In this document: positions 25,152-33,227 of the stretch, piece by piece
Layout: each line of letters starts with the position of its first letter
How positions within the stretch are numbered: position 1 is the first letter of the stretch
Source: Lysobacterales bacterium
GTDB lineage: Bacteria; Pseudomonadota; Gammaproteobacteria; Xanthomonadales; Rhodanobacteraceae
Reading direction: 5' to 3'
Length of the DNA: 64,000 nt
NCBI GenBank assembly: GCA_017305055.1
Contig: JAFKMZ010000007.1
Coordinates: 50,395-114,394 of the forward strand
Notes under the pieces: model-generated
The model's database searches: none
What the model was told of the DNA's origin: nothing
What the model saw: the letters and a program-made list of their open reading frames with translations, nothing else
Position numbers and translations under genes: made by a program

Positions 25152-26345
25152 ATGGACACACAGCCTTCCAGCCTTCCCGACTTCCATTCGCCGGAGTTCC
25201 TGCGCCAGCACATCCGCGACATCCTGGCGTTCTACCACCCGCGCTGTCTCGATCCCGACGGCGGCTGCTTCCACTACTTCCGCGACGACGGCAGCGTCTA
25301 CGACCGCGAACACCGGCACCTGGTCAGCAGCACGCGCTTCGTCTTCGACTACGCGATGGCTGCGCGCGTGTTTGGCGAGCCCGCGTACGTGGGCGCCACG
25401 CGACACTGCCTGGACTATCTGCGCAACGCGCATCGCAATGCGGGCAGCGGCGGCTACGCCTGGACGCTGGAGAAGGGCTGGCCGGATGACACCACGAACC
25501 ATGCCTACGGCCTGGCTTTCGTACTGATTGCCTATGCGAGCGCGCACCGGGCCGGGATCGCCGAAGCTGCCGCGTGGATGGAAGAAACCTGGGAACTCCT
25601 GGAGCGCCAATTCTGGGACGGGCACGCCGGCCTGTACCGCGACGAGGCCAACTTCGACTGGCAATTCACGTCCTACCGCGGCCAGAACGCCAACATGCAC
25701 CTGTGCGAGGCCATGCTCGCGGCGTACGACGCCAGCGGCGGGCAACGCTACCTGGACCGCGCCCTGCTCCTCGCCGACCACATGACACGCCGCCAGGCCG
25801 CCAAGGCCGGCGGTCTCATCTGGGAGCACTACGACACGGATTGGAACATCGACTGGGAATACAACCGCGACAACCCGAAGCACCTGTTCCGCCCCTGGGG
25901 CTTCCAGCCCGGGCACCAGACCGAGTGGGCGAAGCTGCTGCTGATCCTCGGCCGCCACGTCGACGCCGACTGGCTGCTGCCGACCGCGCGCCACCTGTTC
26001 GACACCGCGGTCGCCAAGGCCTGGGACGAGGAATACGGTGGCCTGTGCTATGGCTTCGCCCCTGACGGCACGATCTGCGACGATGACAAGTACTACTGGG
26101 TGCAGGCCGAGTCGCTGGCCGCCGCGGCCTGCCTCGCGCAACGCACTGGCGAGGACGTCTACTGGCAGTGGTACCGGCGCCTGTGGGAATACGCGTGGAC
26201 GCATTTCGTCGACCACGAGTACGGCGCCTGGTACCGCATCCTCGACCGCCGCAACCGCAAGTACAGCGATGAGAAGAGCCCGGCCGGCAAGACCGACTAC
26301 CACACCATGGGCGCGTGCTACGAGGTGCTCAACGTGCTGGGATAG
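25152..26345 (+). CDS. AGE-superfamily sugar isomerase/epimerase (mannose isomerase-like)
   Basis: A 397-residue cytoplasmic (alpha/alpha)6-barrel enzyme of the N-acylglucosamine 2-epimerase superfamily. Conserved stretches include STRFVFDYAMAARVF, YRGQNANMHLCEAMLAAYDA, WGFQPGHQTEWAKLLL, YYWVQAESLAAAA and the final KTDYHTMGACYE. These supply the active-site Arg, His and Glu residues of the family. Members interconvert mannose/fructose (YihS/ManI type), mannose/glucose (2-epimerase) or N-acyl sugars. Between two alpha-mannosidases, a sugar porter and a fructokinase-like gene, mannose to fructose is the best guess. The ATG at 25152 is the first of the conserved frame. A REP element separates it from the GH47 gene. 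Confidence 0.9.
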   Translation: MDTQPSSLPDFHSPEFLRQHIRDILAFYHPRCLDPDGGCFHYFRDDGSVYDREHRHLVSSTRFVFDYAMAARVFGEPAYVGATRHCLDYLRNAHRNAGSGGYAWTLEKGWPDDTTNHAYGLAFVLIAYASAHRAGIAEAAAWMEETWELLERQFWDGHAGLYRDEANFDWQFTSYRGQNANMHLCEAMLAAYDASGGQRYLDRALLLADHMTRRQAAKAGGLIWEHYDTDWNIDWEYNRDNPKHLFRPWGFQPGHQTEWAKLLLILGRHVDADWLLPTARHLFDTAVAKAWDEEYGGLCYGFAPDGTICDDDKYYWVQAESLAAAACLAQRTGEDVYWQWYRRLWEYAWTHFVDHEYGAWYRILDRRNRKYSDEKSPAGKTDYHTMGACYEVLNVLG

Positions 26346-26367
26346 CTTGCTGGCACCTGCTTGAGCT

Positions 26368-26395
26368 CGTCATCCCCGCGAAGGCGGGGATCCAG
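26368..26395. repeat. REP-like palindrome next to the GH47 start
   Basis: CGTCATCCCCGCG AAGG CGGGGATCCAG is a canonical repeat of this class. It fills most of the 65-bp gap between the isomerase stop and the GH47 start, ending 15 nt before the ATG. Read through, it encodes the tell-tale VIPAKAGIQ peptide, which should not be included in the GH47 protein. Confidence 0.85.
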
Positions 26396-26410
26396 AATGG
26401 AAACCGCTCG

Positions 26411-27838
26411 ATGAAGATTCCCAACACGTTGCTGGTCAACTTGCTGGCGCTGCTGCTGACGGCACTGCCGGCGTGGCGCGCCAGCGCGGCGGCACCGCCA
26501 GAGTCTGCACCCGTCGACAACGCCGCCATGGCCGCGCGGGTCAAGGCCGAATTCCTGCACGCGTGGAACAACTACAAGCGCTACGCCTGGGGCCACGACG
26601 AGCTGCGCCCGCTCTCGAAGACACCGTTCGACTGGTACGGCCAGTCGCTGCTGATGACCCCGGTCGATGCGCTGGACACCCTGGTGCTCATGGGCCTGAA
26701 AGATGAAGCCGATGCCGATCGCGAGCTGATCGCCACCACACTCGATTTCGACAAGGACATCTACGTCAAGAACTTCGAGATCACCATCCGCCTGCTGGGC
26801 GGCCTGCTGTCCGGCTACCAGCTCACGGGTGACGAGCGCCTGCTGCACAAGGCCGAGGATCTCGGCACGAGGCTGCTGCCGGCGTTCGACTCGCCCACTG
26901 GCCTGCCCTGGGAGTTCGTCAACCTGCGCACCGGCAAGACCCGCGGCGCGGTGACCAATCCGGCCGAGACCGGTACCCTGCTGCTGGAATTCGGCACGCT
27001 CAGCAAGCTCAGCGGCAACCCGGTGTTCTACGCCAAGGCCAAGCGCGCGCTGGTCGAGACGTTCAAGCGACGCTCGAAGATCGGCCTGGTCGGCGCCGGC
27101 ATCAACGTCGAGACCGGGCAGTGGACCGACCGCAACTCCAGCATCTCCGGCGGTATCGACAGCTACGACGAGTACCTGTGGAAATGCTGGCGACTGTTCG
27201 GCGACCAGGATTGCCTGGCGATGTGGAAGGCCAGCATCCCGGCCATCAACAAGTACCTGGCCGACGAGGTGCGCGGCGAGCTCTGGTACGGCCACGCCGA
27301 CATGCAGACCGGCAAGCGCACGGCCACCACCTACGGCGCGCTCGATGCGTTCTTCCCGGCGCTGCTGGCGCTGTCCGGCGACGTACCGCGGGCGGCCCGC
27401 CTGCAGGATTCCAGCTTCCGCATGTGGCAGCTCCACGGCATCGAGCCGGAGGAGCTGGACTACCGCAGCATGCGCGTGCTCGCACCGGGCTACGCCCTGC
27501 GGCCGGAGATCGTCGAATCCACGTATTACCTATACCACTACACCCACGACCCGAAATACCTGGCCATGGGCCGCACGATGTTCGACGACTTCGTGAGGTA
27601 TTGCCGCACCGCCAACGGCTACGCGGCACTCGAGAGCGTCATCACCAAGCAGCAGCGCGACACCATGCAGAGCTACGTCTTGGCCGAGACCTTCAAGTAC
27701 TACTACCTGCTGTTTCAGCCCGATGCGCTGGATTTCGACGCCGTCACCTTCAACACCGAGGCGCATCCGCTGCGGCGCACGTGGCAGGTGGCTGCAGCGG
27801 GCGACGACAGGCCAGCATCGGCTCCCCCTCGCCGCTGA
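26411..27838 (+). CDS. GH47 class I alpha-1,2-mannosidase, exported
   Basis: Predicted secreted alpha-1,2-mannosidase of glycoside hydrolase family 47, a family best known from eukaryotic ER/Golgi glycan trimming. The 475-residue protein has a signal peptide (about 1-28). The GH47 signatures run in order: NYKRYAWGHDELRPL near residue 50, TPVDALDTLVLMGL, SISGGIDSYDEYLWKCWRLFG, RPEIVESTYYLYHYT, MQSYVLAETFKYYYLLF and the terminal TFNTEAHPL that contributes the calcium-binding Thr. The ATG at 26411 was chosen because anything longer would translate the upstream REP. It would cleave alpha-1,2-mannose from Man5-9-type glycans, complementing GH92. Bacterial GH47 enzymes are relatively uncommon. Confidence 0.94.
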   Translation: MKIPNTLLVNLLALLLTALPAWRASAAAPPESAPVDNAAMAARVKAEFLHAWNNYKRYAWGHDELRPLSKTPFDWYGQSLLMTPVDALDTLVLMGLKDEADADRELIATTLDFDKDIYVKNFEITIRLLGGLLSGYQLTGDERLLHKAEDLGTRLLPAFDSPTGLPWEFVNLRTGKTRGAVTNPAETGTLLLEFGTLSKLSGNPVFYAKAKRALVETFKRRSKIGLVGAGINVETGQWTDRNSSISGGIDSYDEYLWKCWRLFGDQDCLAMWKASIPAINKYLADEVRGELWYGHADMQTGKRTATTYGALDAFFPALLALSGDVPRAARLQDSSFRMWQLHGIEPEELDYRSMRVLAPGYALRPEIVESTYYLYHYTHDPKYLAMGRTMFDDFVRYCRTANGYAALESVITKQQRDTMQSYVLAETFKYYYLLFQPDALDFDAVTFNTEAHPLRRTWQVAAAGDDRPASAPPRR

Positions 27839-27931
27839 GCACCGTGCACGAGGAAGGGAGCGAAGTGCAGAGGCGCGATATCCGCTGCATGGCGACGCGG
27901 CCCCAACCGGCTGGCTGCCGCACGGGCCGCC

Positions 27932-29932
27932 CTATTTTTCCGCCACCACCGGCAGCTCCACGTAGCTGGCCTCGCCCGGCGCGTGATAGATGCGCTGGGT
28001 GGCCTTGACGTAGTCCGCCGGCTTGGCGAAGAAGATGTTCGGCACGTAGGTCTGCGGATTGCGGTCATAGAGCGGGAACCAGCTCGATTGCACCTGCACC
28101 ATGATGCGGTGACCGGCACGGAACACATGGTTTGCGGTGGGCAGCTCGAAGCGGTAGCGCAGCGGCTGGTTCGCGGCCAGTGCATGCGGTGTGGACAGGC
28201 TCTCGCGATAGCGCCCACGGAAGATGTCCATGGCCACGGCCAGCTGGTAGCCGCCCAGGCGCTGCTGGCCCGAGGCGGGCTCGGCCGCCACCTGGTCGGG
28301 ATACACGTCGATCAGCTTGACCACCCAGTCTGCATCGGTGCCGCTGGTGGAGGCCACGAGGTTCACCTGCGGTTGCCCGGCAATGGTCACGTCGTGCTTG
28401 AGCACGTCGGACTTGAACGTCGCCACGTCGGTACGGCCGGAAAACTCACGTTGATCGTCGACCAGCCACTCTGGCCAGGTCTGGTCGCCGTCGTAGCCAA
28501 CCGGCAGGATGGGGCGCGCGCGGTACGGCACGGGTTTGGCCGGATCGGACACGTAGTCGGTGGTCGCGGCCTCGCCTGCCGACGGTGCGTCGAAACCAGC
28601 CGTGTCGCCGGCATGCAGGTAGAGCGGGGTCGGCTGGATCGAACAGCCCTGGCTGCAGCCGGCGGGCCAGGCCTGCAGGCGCTCCCACTGGTTGGTGCCG
28701 GTGCGGAACGCCGTGACCGGCGCGACGGGGTTGGGCGGCGCGTCGTCCTGCAGGTAATGGGCGAGGAACGGGGCCAGGATGTGTTCCTGGAAATACGTGC
28801 CGGTATCGCTGCCGAAGCGGATCGCGCCGAGATGGTCGCCAGGCTCCAGTTGCTGGCCGTGGTGCCACGGCCCGATCACCAGGTAGACCATGTCGTTGCC
28901 GGTGTCCTTGGGCTTGAGCGCCTTGTACACGGCCATGGGACCGTAGATGTCCTCCTGGTCCCAGAGCCCGTGCACCAGCAGCATCGGGACGCTCAGCGGC
29001 AGCTTGGCCAGGATCTTGTCGATCGCCTGCCCGCTCCAGAATGTGTCATAGGCCGGATGCGCGGTGAGCTTGTTCCAGAAGCCGATCTGGTCCATCGCAT
29101 ACGCCTTGCCCATGGCGCCGGCCGAGCCGTAGTGCAGGTACAGGTCGTAGTCGTCGTAGTAGTTGCTCCACCAGGCTTCGGTGTTGCCGCGCGTCGCCAC
29201 CTGCGTGTAGATGTAGGGCAGGTTCTGCTGGCGGAACGCGCCATTGTGGAACCAGTCGTCGCCCATCCAGCCGTCCACCATCGGGTTCATCGGCACCACG
29301 ACCTTGAGTGCGGGATTTGGATGCACCAGGGCCACCAGTGCCTCGTAGCCGTCGTAGGAAATGCCGAGGACGCCAACCTTGCCGTTGCTCTCCGGGATGT
29401 GCTTGACCAGCCAGTCGATCGTGTCGGAGGTGTCGGTCGCCTCGTCCACCGGCGTGGCGTTGAGCGGGCCGCGGAACGGGCGGTTCATGACGAAGTCGCC
29501 CTCGGAGCCGTATTTGCCGCGCACGTCCTGCACCACGCGGATGTAGCCACCCTTGACGATCAGCGCCACCGGGTTGTCGAAGCCGTCGTGGGTCTGCAGC
29601 GCCGTGGCCATGTGGCCGCTCAGCTGCGCATGCTCGGTCTGCTTGACCATGCTGGAGGCATCGTACGGCGTGCGGGTGAAGAGGATAGGCGCATCGTGCG
29701 CACCCCTGGGGAGCATGATCACCGTATGCAGCCTGACCCCGTCGCGCATCGGGATCATCACCTCGCGGATGGTGTAGCCAAAGCTGGAATGATCGGGCTT
29801 GAACTGCGCCGGCGTTTCGCTGGGCAGCGCCGGGTACTTGGGCGGTGGCGTGTCGGCCGCATCGGCGACGGTGGCGAGGACCAGCAGGGCGGCAGCAAGC
29901 CACGCCCACGATGGACGGAACGATTCGCTCAT
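27932..29932 (-). CDS. CocE/NonD family exported hydrolase (X-Pro dipeptidyl-peptidase S15-like)
   Basis: A 666-residue exported serine hydrolase with a signal peptide (about 1-25, ending VADA). The alpha/beta-hydrolase domain begins near residue 55 (REVMIPMRDGVRLHTVI) and holds the nucleophile Ser192 in GISYDG. The DVRGKYGSEG motif near 136 is typical of CocE/S15 enzymes. The C-terminal part (about 440-666) is the jelly-roll domain of X-Pro dipeptidyl peptidases. Members hydrolyse esters, beta-lactam precursors or Xaa-Pro dipeptides; here a peptidase role fits the neighbourhood. The ATG at 29932 with GGGGAA 5-6 nt upstream is preferred over the GTG at 29947. It converges on the GH47 gene. 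Confidence 0.91.
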   Translation of the reverse strand: MSESFRPSWAWLAAALLVLATVADAADTPPPKYPALPSETPAQFKPDHSSFGYTIREVMIPMRDGVRLHTVIMLPRGAHDAPILFTRTPYDASSMVKQTEHAQLSGHMATALQTHDGFDNPVALIVKGGYIRVVQDVRGKYGSEGDFVMNRPFRGPLNATPVDEATDTSDTIDWLVKHIPESNGKVGVLGISYDGYEALVALVHPNPALKVVVPMNPMVDGWMGDDWFHNGAFRQQNLPYIYTQVATRGNTEAWWSNYYDDYDLYLHYGSAGAMGKAYAMDQIGFWNKLTAHPAYDTFWSGQAIDKILAKLPLSVPMLLVHGLWDQEDIYGPMAVYKALKPKDTGNDMVYLVIGPWHHGQQLEPGDHLGAIRFGSDTGTYFQEHILAPFLAHYLQDDAPPNPVAPVTAFRTGTNQWERLQAWPAGCSQGCSIQPTPLYLHAGDTAGFDAPSAGEAATTDYVSDPAKPVPYRARPILPVGYDGDQTWPEWLVDDQREFSGRTDVATFKSDVLKHDVTIAGQPQVNLVASTSGTDADWVVKLIDVYPDQVAAEPASGQQRLGGYQLAVAMDIFRGRYRESLSTPHALAANQPLRYRFELPTANHVFRAGHRIMVQVQSSWFPLYDRNPQTYVPNIFFAKPADYVKATQRIYHAPGEASYVELPVVAEK

Positions 29933-30015
29933 GACGGTTCCCCGCACTGGACTTTGCGGCCACCGAAGATAGCGCGATTTGTGGCGCGGCGTGGGCTCAG
30001 GAGCCCGGCGTCATG

Positions 30016-30109
30016 CTGGGAGCTTGGGCCATAGAAATCTTCCGGGCTGCAAATGCGCCTGCGCGGTCCGTATTTCCGCCGCGAAAGTTTCTGCGGCCCA
30101 AGCTCCCAG
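30016..30109. repeat. Long imperfect palindrome with perfect 15-bp ends
   Basis: CTGGGAGCTTGGGCC (30016-30030) recurs inverted at 30095-30109. The 64 nt between continue to pair imperfectly (AGAAATCTTCCGG against CCGCGAAAGTTTCT), giving a long hairpin. It lies between the CocE-like gene's start and the DUF2239 gene's end, both on the minus strand. It could be a terminator, a small non-autonomous element or a REP pair. Confidence 0.65.
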
Positions 30110-30141
30110 GTGGTCCAGGCGCACCATCAGCAGGCGTGATG

Positions 30142-30738
30142 TCAACGAACCTCGGCCTGGGCATCCCAGGCGATGGCGGCCAGCCGCTGCACATGCGTGC
30201 GGACGTCCTGCGGCCACTTGCCTGCCAGCCTGGCGAAGCGTTCGCGCTCGCCGCGATAGAACGCGCGCGAGGCTTCCTCATAACCGGCGAGGTCACCGGC
30301 CATCACGCGCATGAAGCGCTCCACGGCATCGATCGCGTGCCGCGCCGCTTCACCCGAGGCGCCGGCGCGCAGCGCCTGCTCGACCAGGCGGCGCAGCGTC
30401 CCCGAGGCGCCCGCAGGTTGGGCGGCCAGCCAATCCCAATGCCGTTGCATCAGGGTGACCTCGCGCGCCACCACACCCAGCCTGGGCCGCCCGGGACCGC
30501 GCCTGGCCGGCGCCGGAGCAGCCGCATCCGCCCCCAGGCGCGCCAGCACCTCATCCAGCGTGCCGCGAAAATCGATCTCCACCTGCTGGCCGCTGCGGTC
30601 GTCAAAGATCAGCAACGGCCCTGCAGATCCGGCATCGAGCGCGCGCTTGGCGGCACTGGCGACTTCATACAAACCGCCGCTGGCAAGCAGGCGGTGATGG
30701 TCGAACGCGGTGCAGGTGAGGGTGTCATCCGGGGACAT
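30142..30738 (-). CDS. DUF2239 family protein
   Basis: A 198-residue cytoplasmic protein of unknown function. The DUF2239 signature is clear: a compact N-terminal domain (TAFDHHRLLASG, then LLIFDDRSGQQVEIDFRGT), an Ala/Pro-rich linker, and the highly conserved GRPRLGVVAREVTLMQRHWDWLAAQPAGAS segment near residues 83-112. A helical C-terminus contains MRVMAGDLAGYEEASRAFYRG. No catalytic residues are evident. It stands alone between a palindrome and the divergent PagL-like gene. Confidence 0.92.
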   Translation of the reverse strand: MSPDDTLTCTAFDHHRLLASGGLYEVASAAKRALDAGSAGPLLIFDDRSGQQVEIDFRGTLDEVLARLGADAAAPAPARRGPGRPRLGVVAREVTLMQRHWDWLAAQPAGASGTLRRLVEQALRAGASGEAARHAIDAVERFMRVMAGDLAGYEEASRAFYRGERERFARLAGKWPQDVRTHVQRLAAIAWDAQAEVR

Positions 30739-30974
30739 GGGCGATGGCCATCAAGTGTGGGCGCGCAATTATACCCGGGTAGATTACAAAGTCAGCAAGC
30801 TTCGATTTCCGGTGGGTCGACCGGGTCGACCAGGTCGCTCCAGCGGACGACGGGGTGACGAATGGCCCACTGCTTCGCCAGGCCATTGATGCCGGCCGGA
30901 TGGGCACCATATCGGTCGTGCAAGGCAGTTCGTGCCCGGTCCGGGCGAGGATGGTTGAGTTGTCACGTTCGACG

Positions 30975-31535
30975 ATGTGGTTTGGTGTTGGCCGCCGACG
31001 CAACACCCGGTGGCACGCAAGAGGCGGCCTCCTGGGCGCCGCAGTGATCGGGCTGCTGGCGCTCAGCGCCACGGCCAGCGCGGCACGCCTGGAAGTGCAG
31101 GGCGGTCGCAGCTACATGGACAGCCACCCGACAACGACGGTGTTCGTCGAGGGCGTGTTTGCCGCGCATCCGCTGGGGACCACCCGCTTCACCTGGGCGC
31201 CGGATATCTCGCTCGGCTGGATCGACGGCCGTCGCCTGTCGCGCTACGACGGCGCCCGCTACAACCCGCGCGATGCAATATGGCTGGCGGCCGGTGGTGT
31301 GCGCCTGCAAATCGGCGATACCGACGCCTGGTACCGGCACCTGTTCTTCAGCGAGCAGCTGGCGCTGCAGAACAGGCACTCGCTGGCCCTCAGCAGCGAT
31401 TACGAATTCGTCAGCTCGGTGGGTTGGCAGGGCGGGCACTGGAGCTTCCAGCTGCGGCACATCTCCAACGCCGGCCTGCATGGCCCCAACCGCGGCGAGA
31501 CCATGGCCCTGCTTGGCCTCGGCTTCGCATTCTAG
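30975..31535 (+). CDS. PagL-like lipid A 3-O-deacylase
   Basis: Outer-membrane 8-strand barrel hydrolase that removes the 3-O acyl chain of lipid A. The 186-residue protein has a signal peptide with a long Arg-rich n-region (cleavage near TASA). It ends with the PagL active-site stretch RHISNAGLHGPNRGET, where His162 and Ser164 match the catalytic pair. Glu175 is a candidate third member, one residue closer than in the Pseudomonas enzyme. It ends in LGFAF, a barrel C-terminus. The start is uncertain: ATG 30975 gives the cleanest signal peptide, and ATG 30951 is possible. The TAG stop is part of a TAGGAGCG palindrome. Confidence 0.85.
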   Translation: MWFGVGRRRNTRWHARGGLLGAAVIGLLALSATASAARLEVQGGRSYMDSHPTTTVFVEGVFAAHPLGTTRFTWAPDISLGWIDGRRLSRYDGARYNPRDAIWLAAGGVRLQIGDTDAWYRHLFFSEQLALQNRHSLALSSDYEFVSSVGWQGGHWSFQLRHISNAGLHGPNRGETMALLGLGFAF

Positions 31536-31567
31536 GAGCGTGCGCCGCGGAAGCCGCGCACGCTCCT
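31534..31567. terminator. REP-like hairpin acting as bidirectional terminator
   Basis: AGGAGCGTGCGC (31534-31545) and its complement (31556-31567) enclose a 10-nt loop. It overlaps the TAG stop of the PagL-like gene and sits 32 bp from the end of the convergent DHA2 transporter gene. A neighbouring GCCGGTTCTACGGCC-like stretch adds more pairing. No U tract is present. Confidence 0.6.
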
Positions 31568-31599
31568 GGGAGCCAGGGCCGTAGAACCGGCCCGGGCTT

Positions 31600-33165
31600 C
31601 TAGTGCGCAGCCTGTGCTTGCGGCGCCGGTGACGTCCCCGGCCGTGCAGCCGGTACGCGTGCGCCCTTGGCGGAAAACGGCGGTTTGGCCAGCCAGATCA
31701 CCAGGATCAATACGATGAAGATCCAGCCCAGGGCATAGAACACCTCGTTGAACGAGATCTGGAAGCCCTGCTGCGTGATCATGCCGTTGATCACGCCGGC
31801 AGCCCGCTGCGGGTCGCCTTGCCCGATCTGCCGCATGGCCTCGCGCGCCACGGGGTCATAGGCGGTGATGTGCTCGGCCAGCTGCTCGTGGTGGCTGACC
31901 GCGCCGCGGGTCCACATCAGCGTGGTGATGGAAGCCGAGAAGCTGCCGGCCAGGGTGCGCAGGAAGGTGGACAGGCCGGAGCCTGCGGCAATCTCGTTCT
32001 GCTCCAGGTCGGAAAGCAGGATCTGCAGCACCGGCATGAAGAACAGGGCCACACCCAGGCCCTGCCACAGTTGCACCATGGCCACGCTGCGGAAGTCGAC
32101 GTCCAGGTAGAAGTTCGCGCGCATGAAACAGGTGATGCCCATCACCAGGAACGACACGGCCGCGAGCAGGCGCAGGTCCATGCGGTTGGCGTACTTGCCG
32201 ACGAAGAACACCAGCAGCACCGGGATCACGCCCAGCGGCGCGGTCGCGTAGCCGGCCCAGGTCGCGGTATAGCCCAGCTGCTGCTGCAGCCACAGCGGAA
32301 TCAGCAGCGCGATCGAGAAGAACGCGGCGTAGCCAAGCACCATCGCCAGCGTGCCGGCGGTGAAGTTGCGATGGCGGAACAGCCTCAGGTCGACGATCGG
32401 GTCATCGTCGGTCAATTCCCAGATCAGGAACACGATCAGGCTGATCGCCGAAACGATGCTGGTGACGATGATGAAGTTGGAGTTGAACCAGTCCGCGTCA
32501 TTGCCCTTGTCCAGCACGATCTGCAGGGCGCCGACGCCGATGACCAGGGTGATCAGGCCGACGTAGTCGATGCGCGGGCGCTCGGTCTTCTCCACCTTGC
32601 CGCGCAGCTGGTTGGCCACCACGACGCTGGCAAAGATGCCGATCGGCACGTTGATGAAGAAGATCCACGGCCACGAATAATTGTCCGTGATCATGCCGCC
32701 CAGTATTGGCCCCGCAATGGGTGCCACCACGGTGACCATGGCCAGCAGGGCCAGCGCCATGCCGCGCTTGGCCGGCGGATAGATGCCGATCAGCAGGCTC
32801 TGCGTGATCGGATACATCGGTCCGGCCACCGCGCCCTGCAATGCGCGGAACAGGATCAGCATGCCCATGCTTTGCGAGATGCCGCACATGAACGAGGTGA
32901 ACGCAAACAACAGCGTGCACCACACGAACAGCTTGACCTCGCCGAAGCGCCGCGTGAGGAAGCCGGTCAGCGGCAGGGCAATGGCCATGCTCACCGCAAA
33001 CGAGGTGATCACCCACGTGCTCTGGTCGTTGCTCACGCCGAGGTTGCCGGCGATGGTCGGCAACGACACGTTGGCAATCGTGGTATCCAGCACCTGCATG
33101 AACGTGGCCAGGGACAGGCCAAAGGTGCTGATCGCCAGGCTTGGTGGACGGAATTGAGTGCTCAT
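31600..33165 (-). CDS. DHA2-family multidrug efflux transporter (EmrB-type, 14 TM)
   Basis: Inner-membrane proton antiporter of 521 residues with about 14 helices. EmrB/DHA2 motifs: TFMQVLDTTIANVSLPTIAGNLG in TM1 (motif D1), LTGFLTRRFGEVKLF, LFRALQGAVAGPMYPI, and APIAGPILGGMITDNYSWPWIFFINVPIG (motif C region). It is the last gene of a four-gene minus-strand operon with the HlyD adaptor, NodT channel and MarR regulator, forming a complete tripartite exporter. A palindrome lies in the 59-bp gap upstream. Substrates are probably hydrophobic toxicants; not determinable here. Confidence 0.95.
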   Translation of the reverse strand: MSTQFRPPSLAISTFGLSLATFMQVLDTTIANVSLPTIAGNLGVSNDQSTWVITSFAVSMAIALPLTGFLTRRFGEVKLFVWCTLLFAFTSFMCGISQSMGMLILFRALQGAVAGPMYPITQSLLIGIYPPAKRGMALALLAMVTVVAPIAGPILGGMITDNYSWPWIFFINVPIGIFASVVVANQLRGKVEKTERPRIDYVGLITLVIGVGALQIVLDKGNDADWFNSNFIIVTSIVSAISLIVFLIWELTDDDPIVDLRLFRHRNFTAGTLAMVLGYAAFFSIALLIPLWLQQQLGYTATWAGYATAPLGVIPVLLVFFVGKYANRMDLRLLAAVSFLVMGITCFMRANFYLDVDFRSVAMVQLWQGLGVALFFMPVLQILLSDLEQNEIAAGSGLSTFLRTLAGSFSASITTLMWTRGAVSHHEQLAEHITAYDPVAREAMRQIGQGDPQRAAGVINGMITQQGFQISFNEVFYALGWIFIVLILVIWLAKPPFSAKGARVPAARPGTSPAPQAQAAH

Positions 33166-33183
33166 TGGACCTGTTCATGGCGC

Positions 33184-33227
33184 GCAGGAGCCGCCCGCGG
33201 TCGCAGGCGTGCTCCTGCGGCGGGCTA
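33184..33227. repeat. REP-like palindrome inside the efflux operon
   Basis: GCAGGAGC (33184-33191) pairs with GCTCCTGC (33211-33218), with an outer GCCCGC/GCGGGC pair that reaches the TAG stop of the HlyD-family gene (33225-33227). It belongs to the same GGAGC...GCTCC class found at other stop codons in this window. It may tune relative expression of adaptor and pump. Confidence 0.6.

Noticed and set aside
24994-26395. Possible CRISPR-like repeat pair
   Set aside because: Two dispersed palindromes 1.4 kb apart with a gene between; they are REP-type elements, with no spacer array or cas genes.
26315-26410. N-terminal extension of the GH47 protein (VIPAKAGIQ)
   Set aside because: This peptide is encoded by the REP palindrome; the signal peptide and conserved protein start at 26411.
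27983-30034. A 683-residue plus-strand frame opposite the CocE-like gene
   Set aside because: Antisense shadow; the minus strand carries signal peptide and catalytic motifs.
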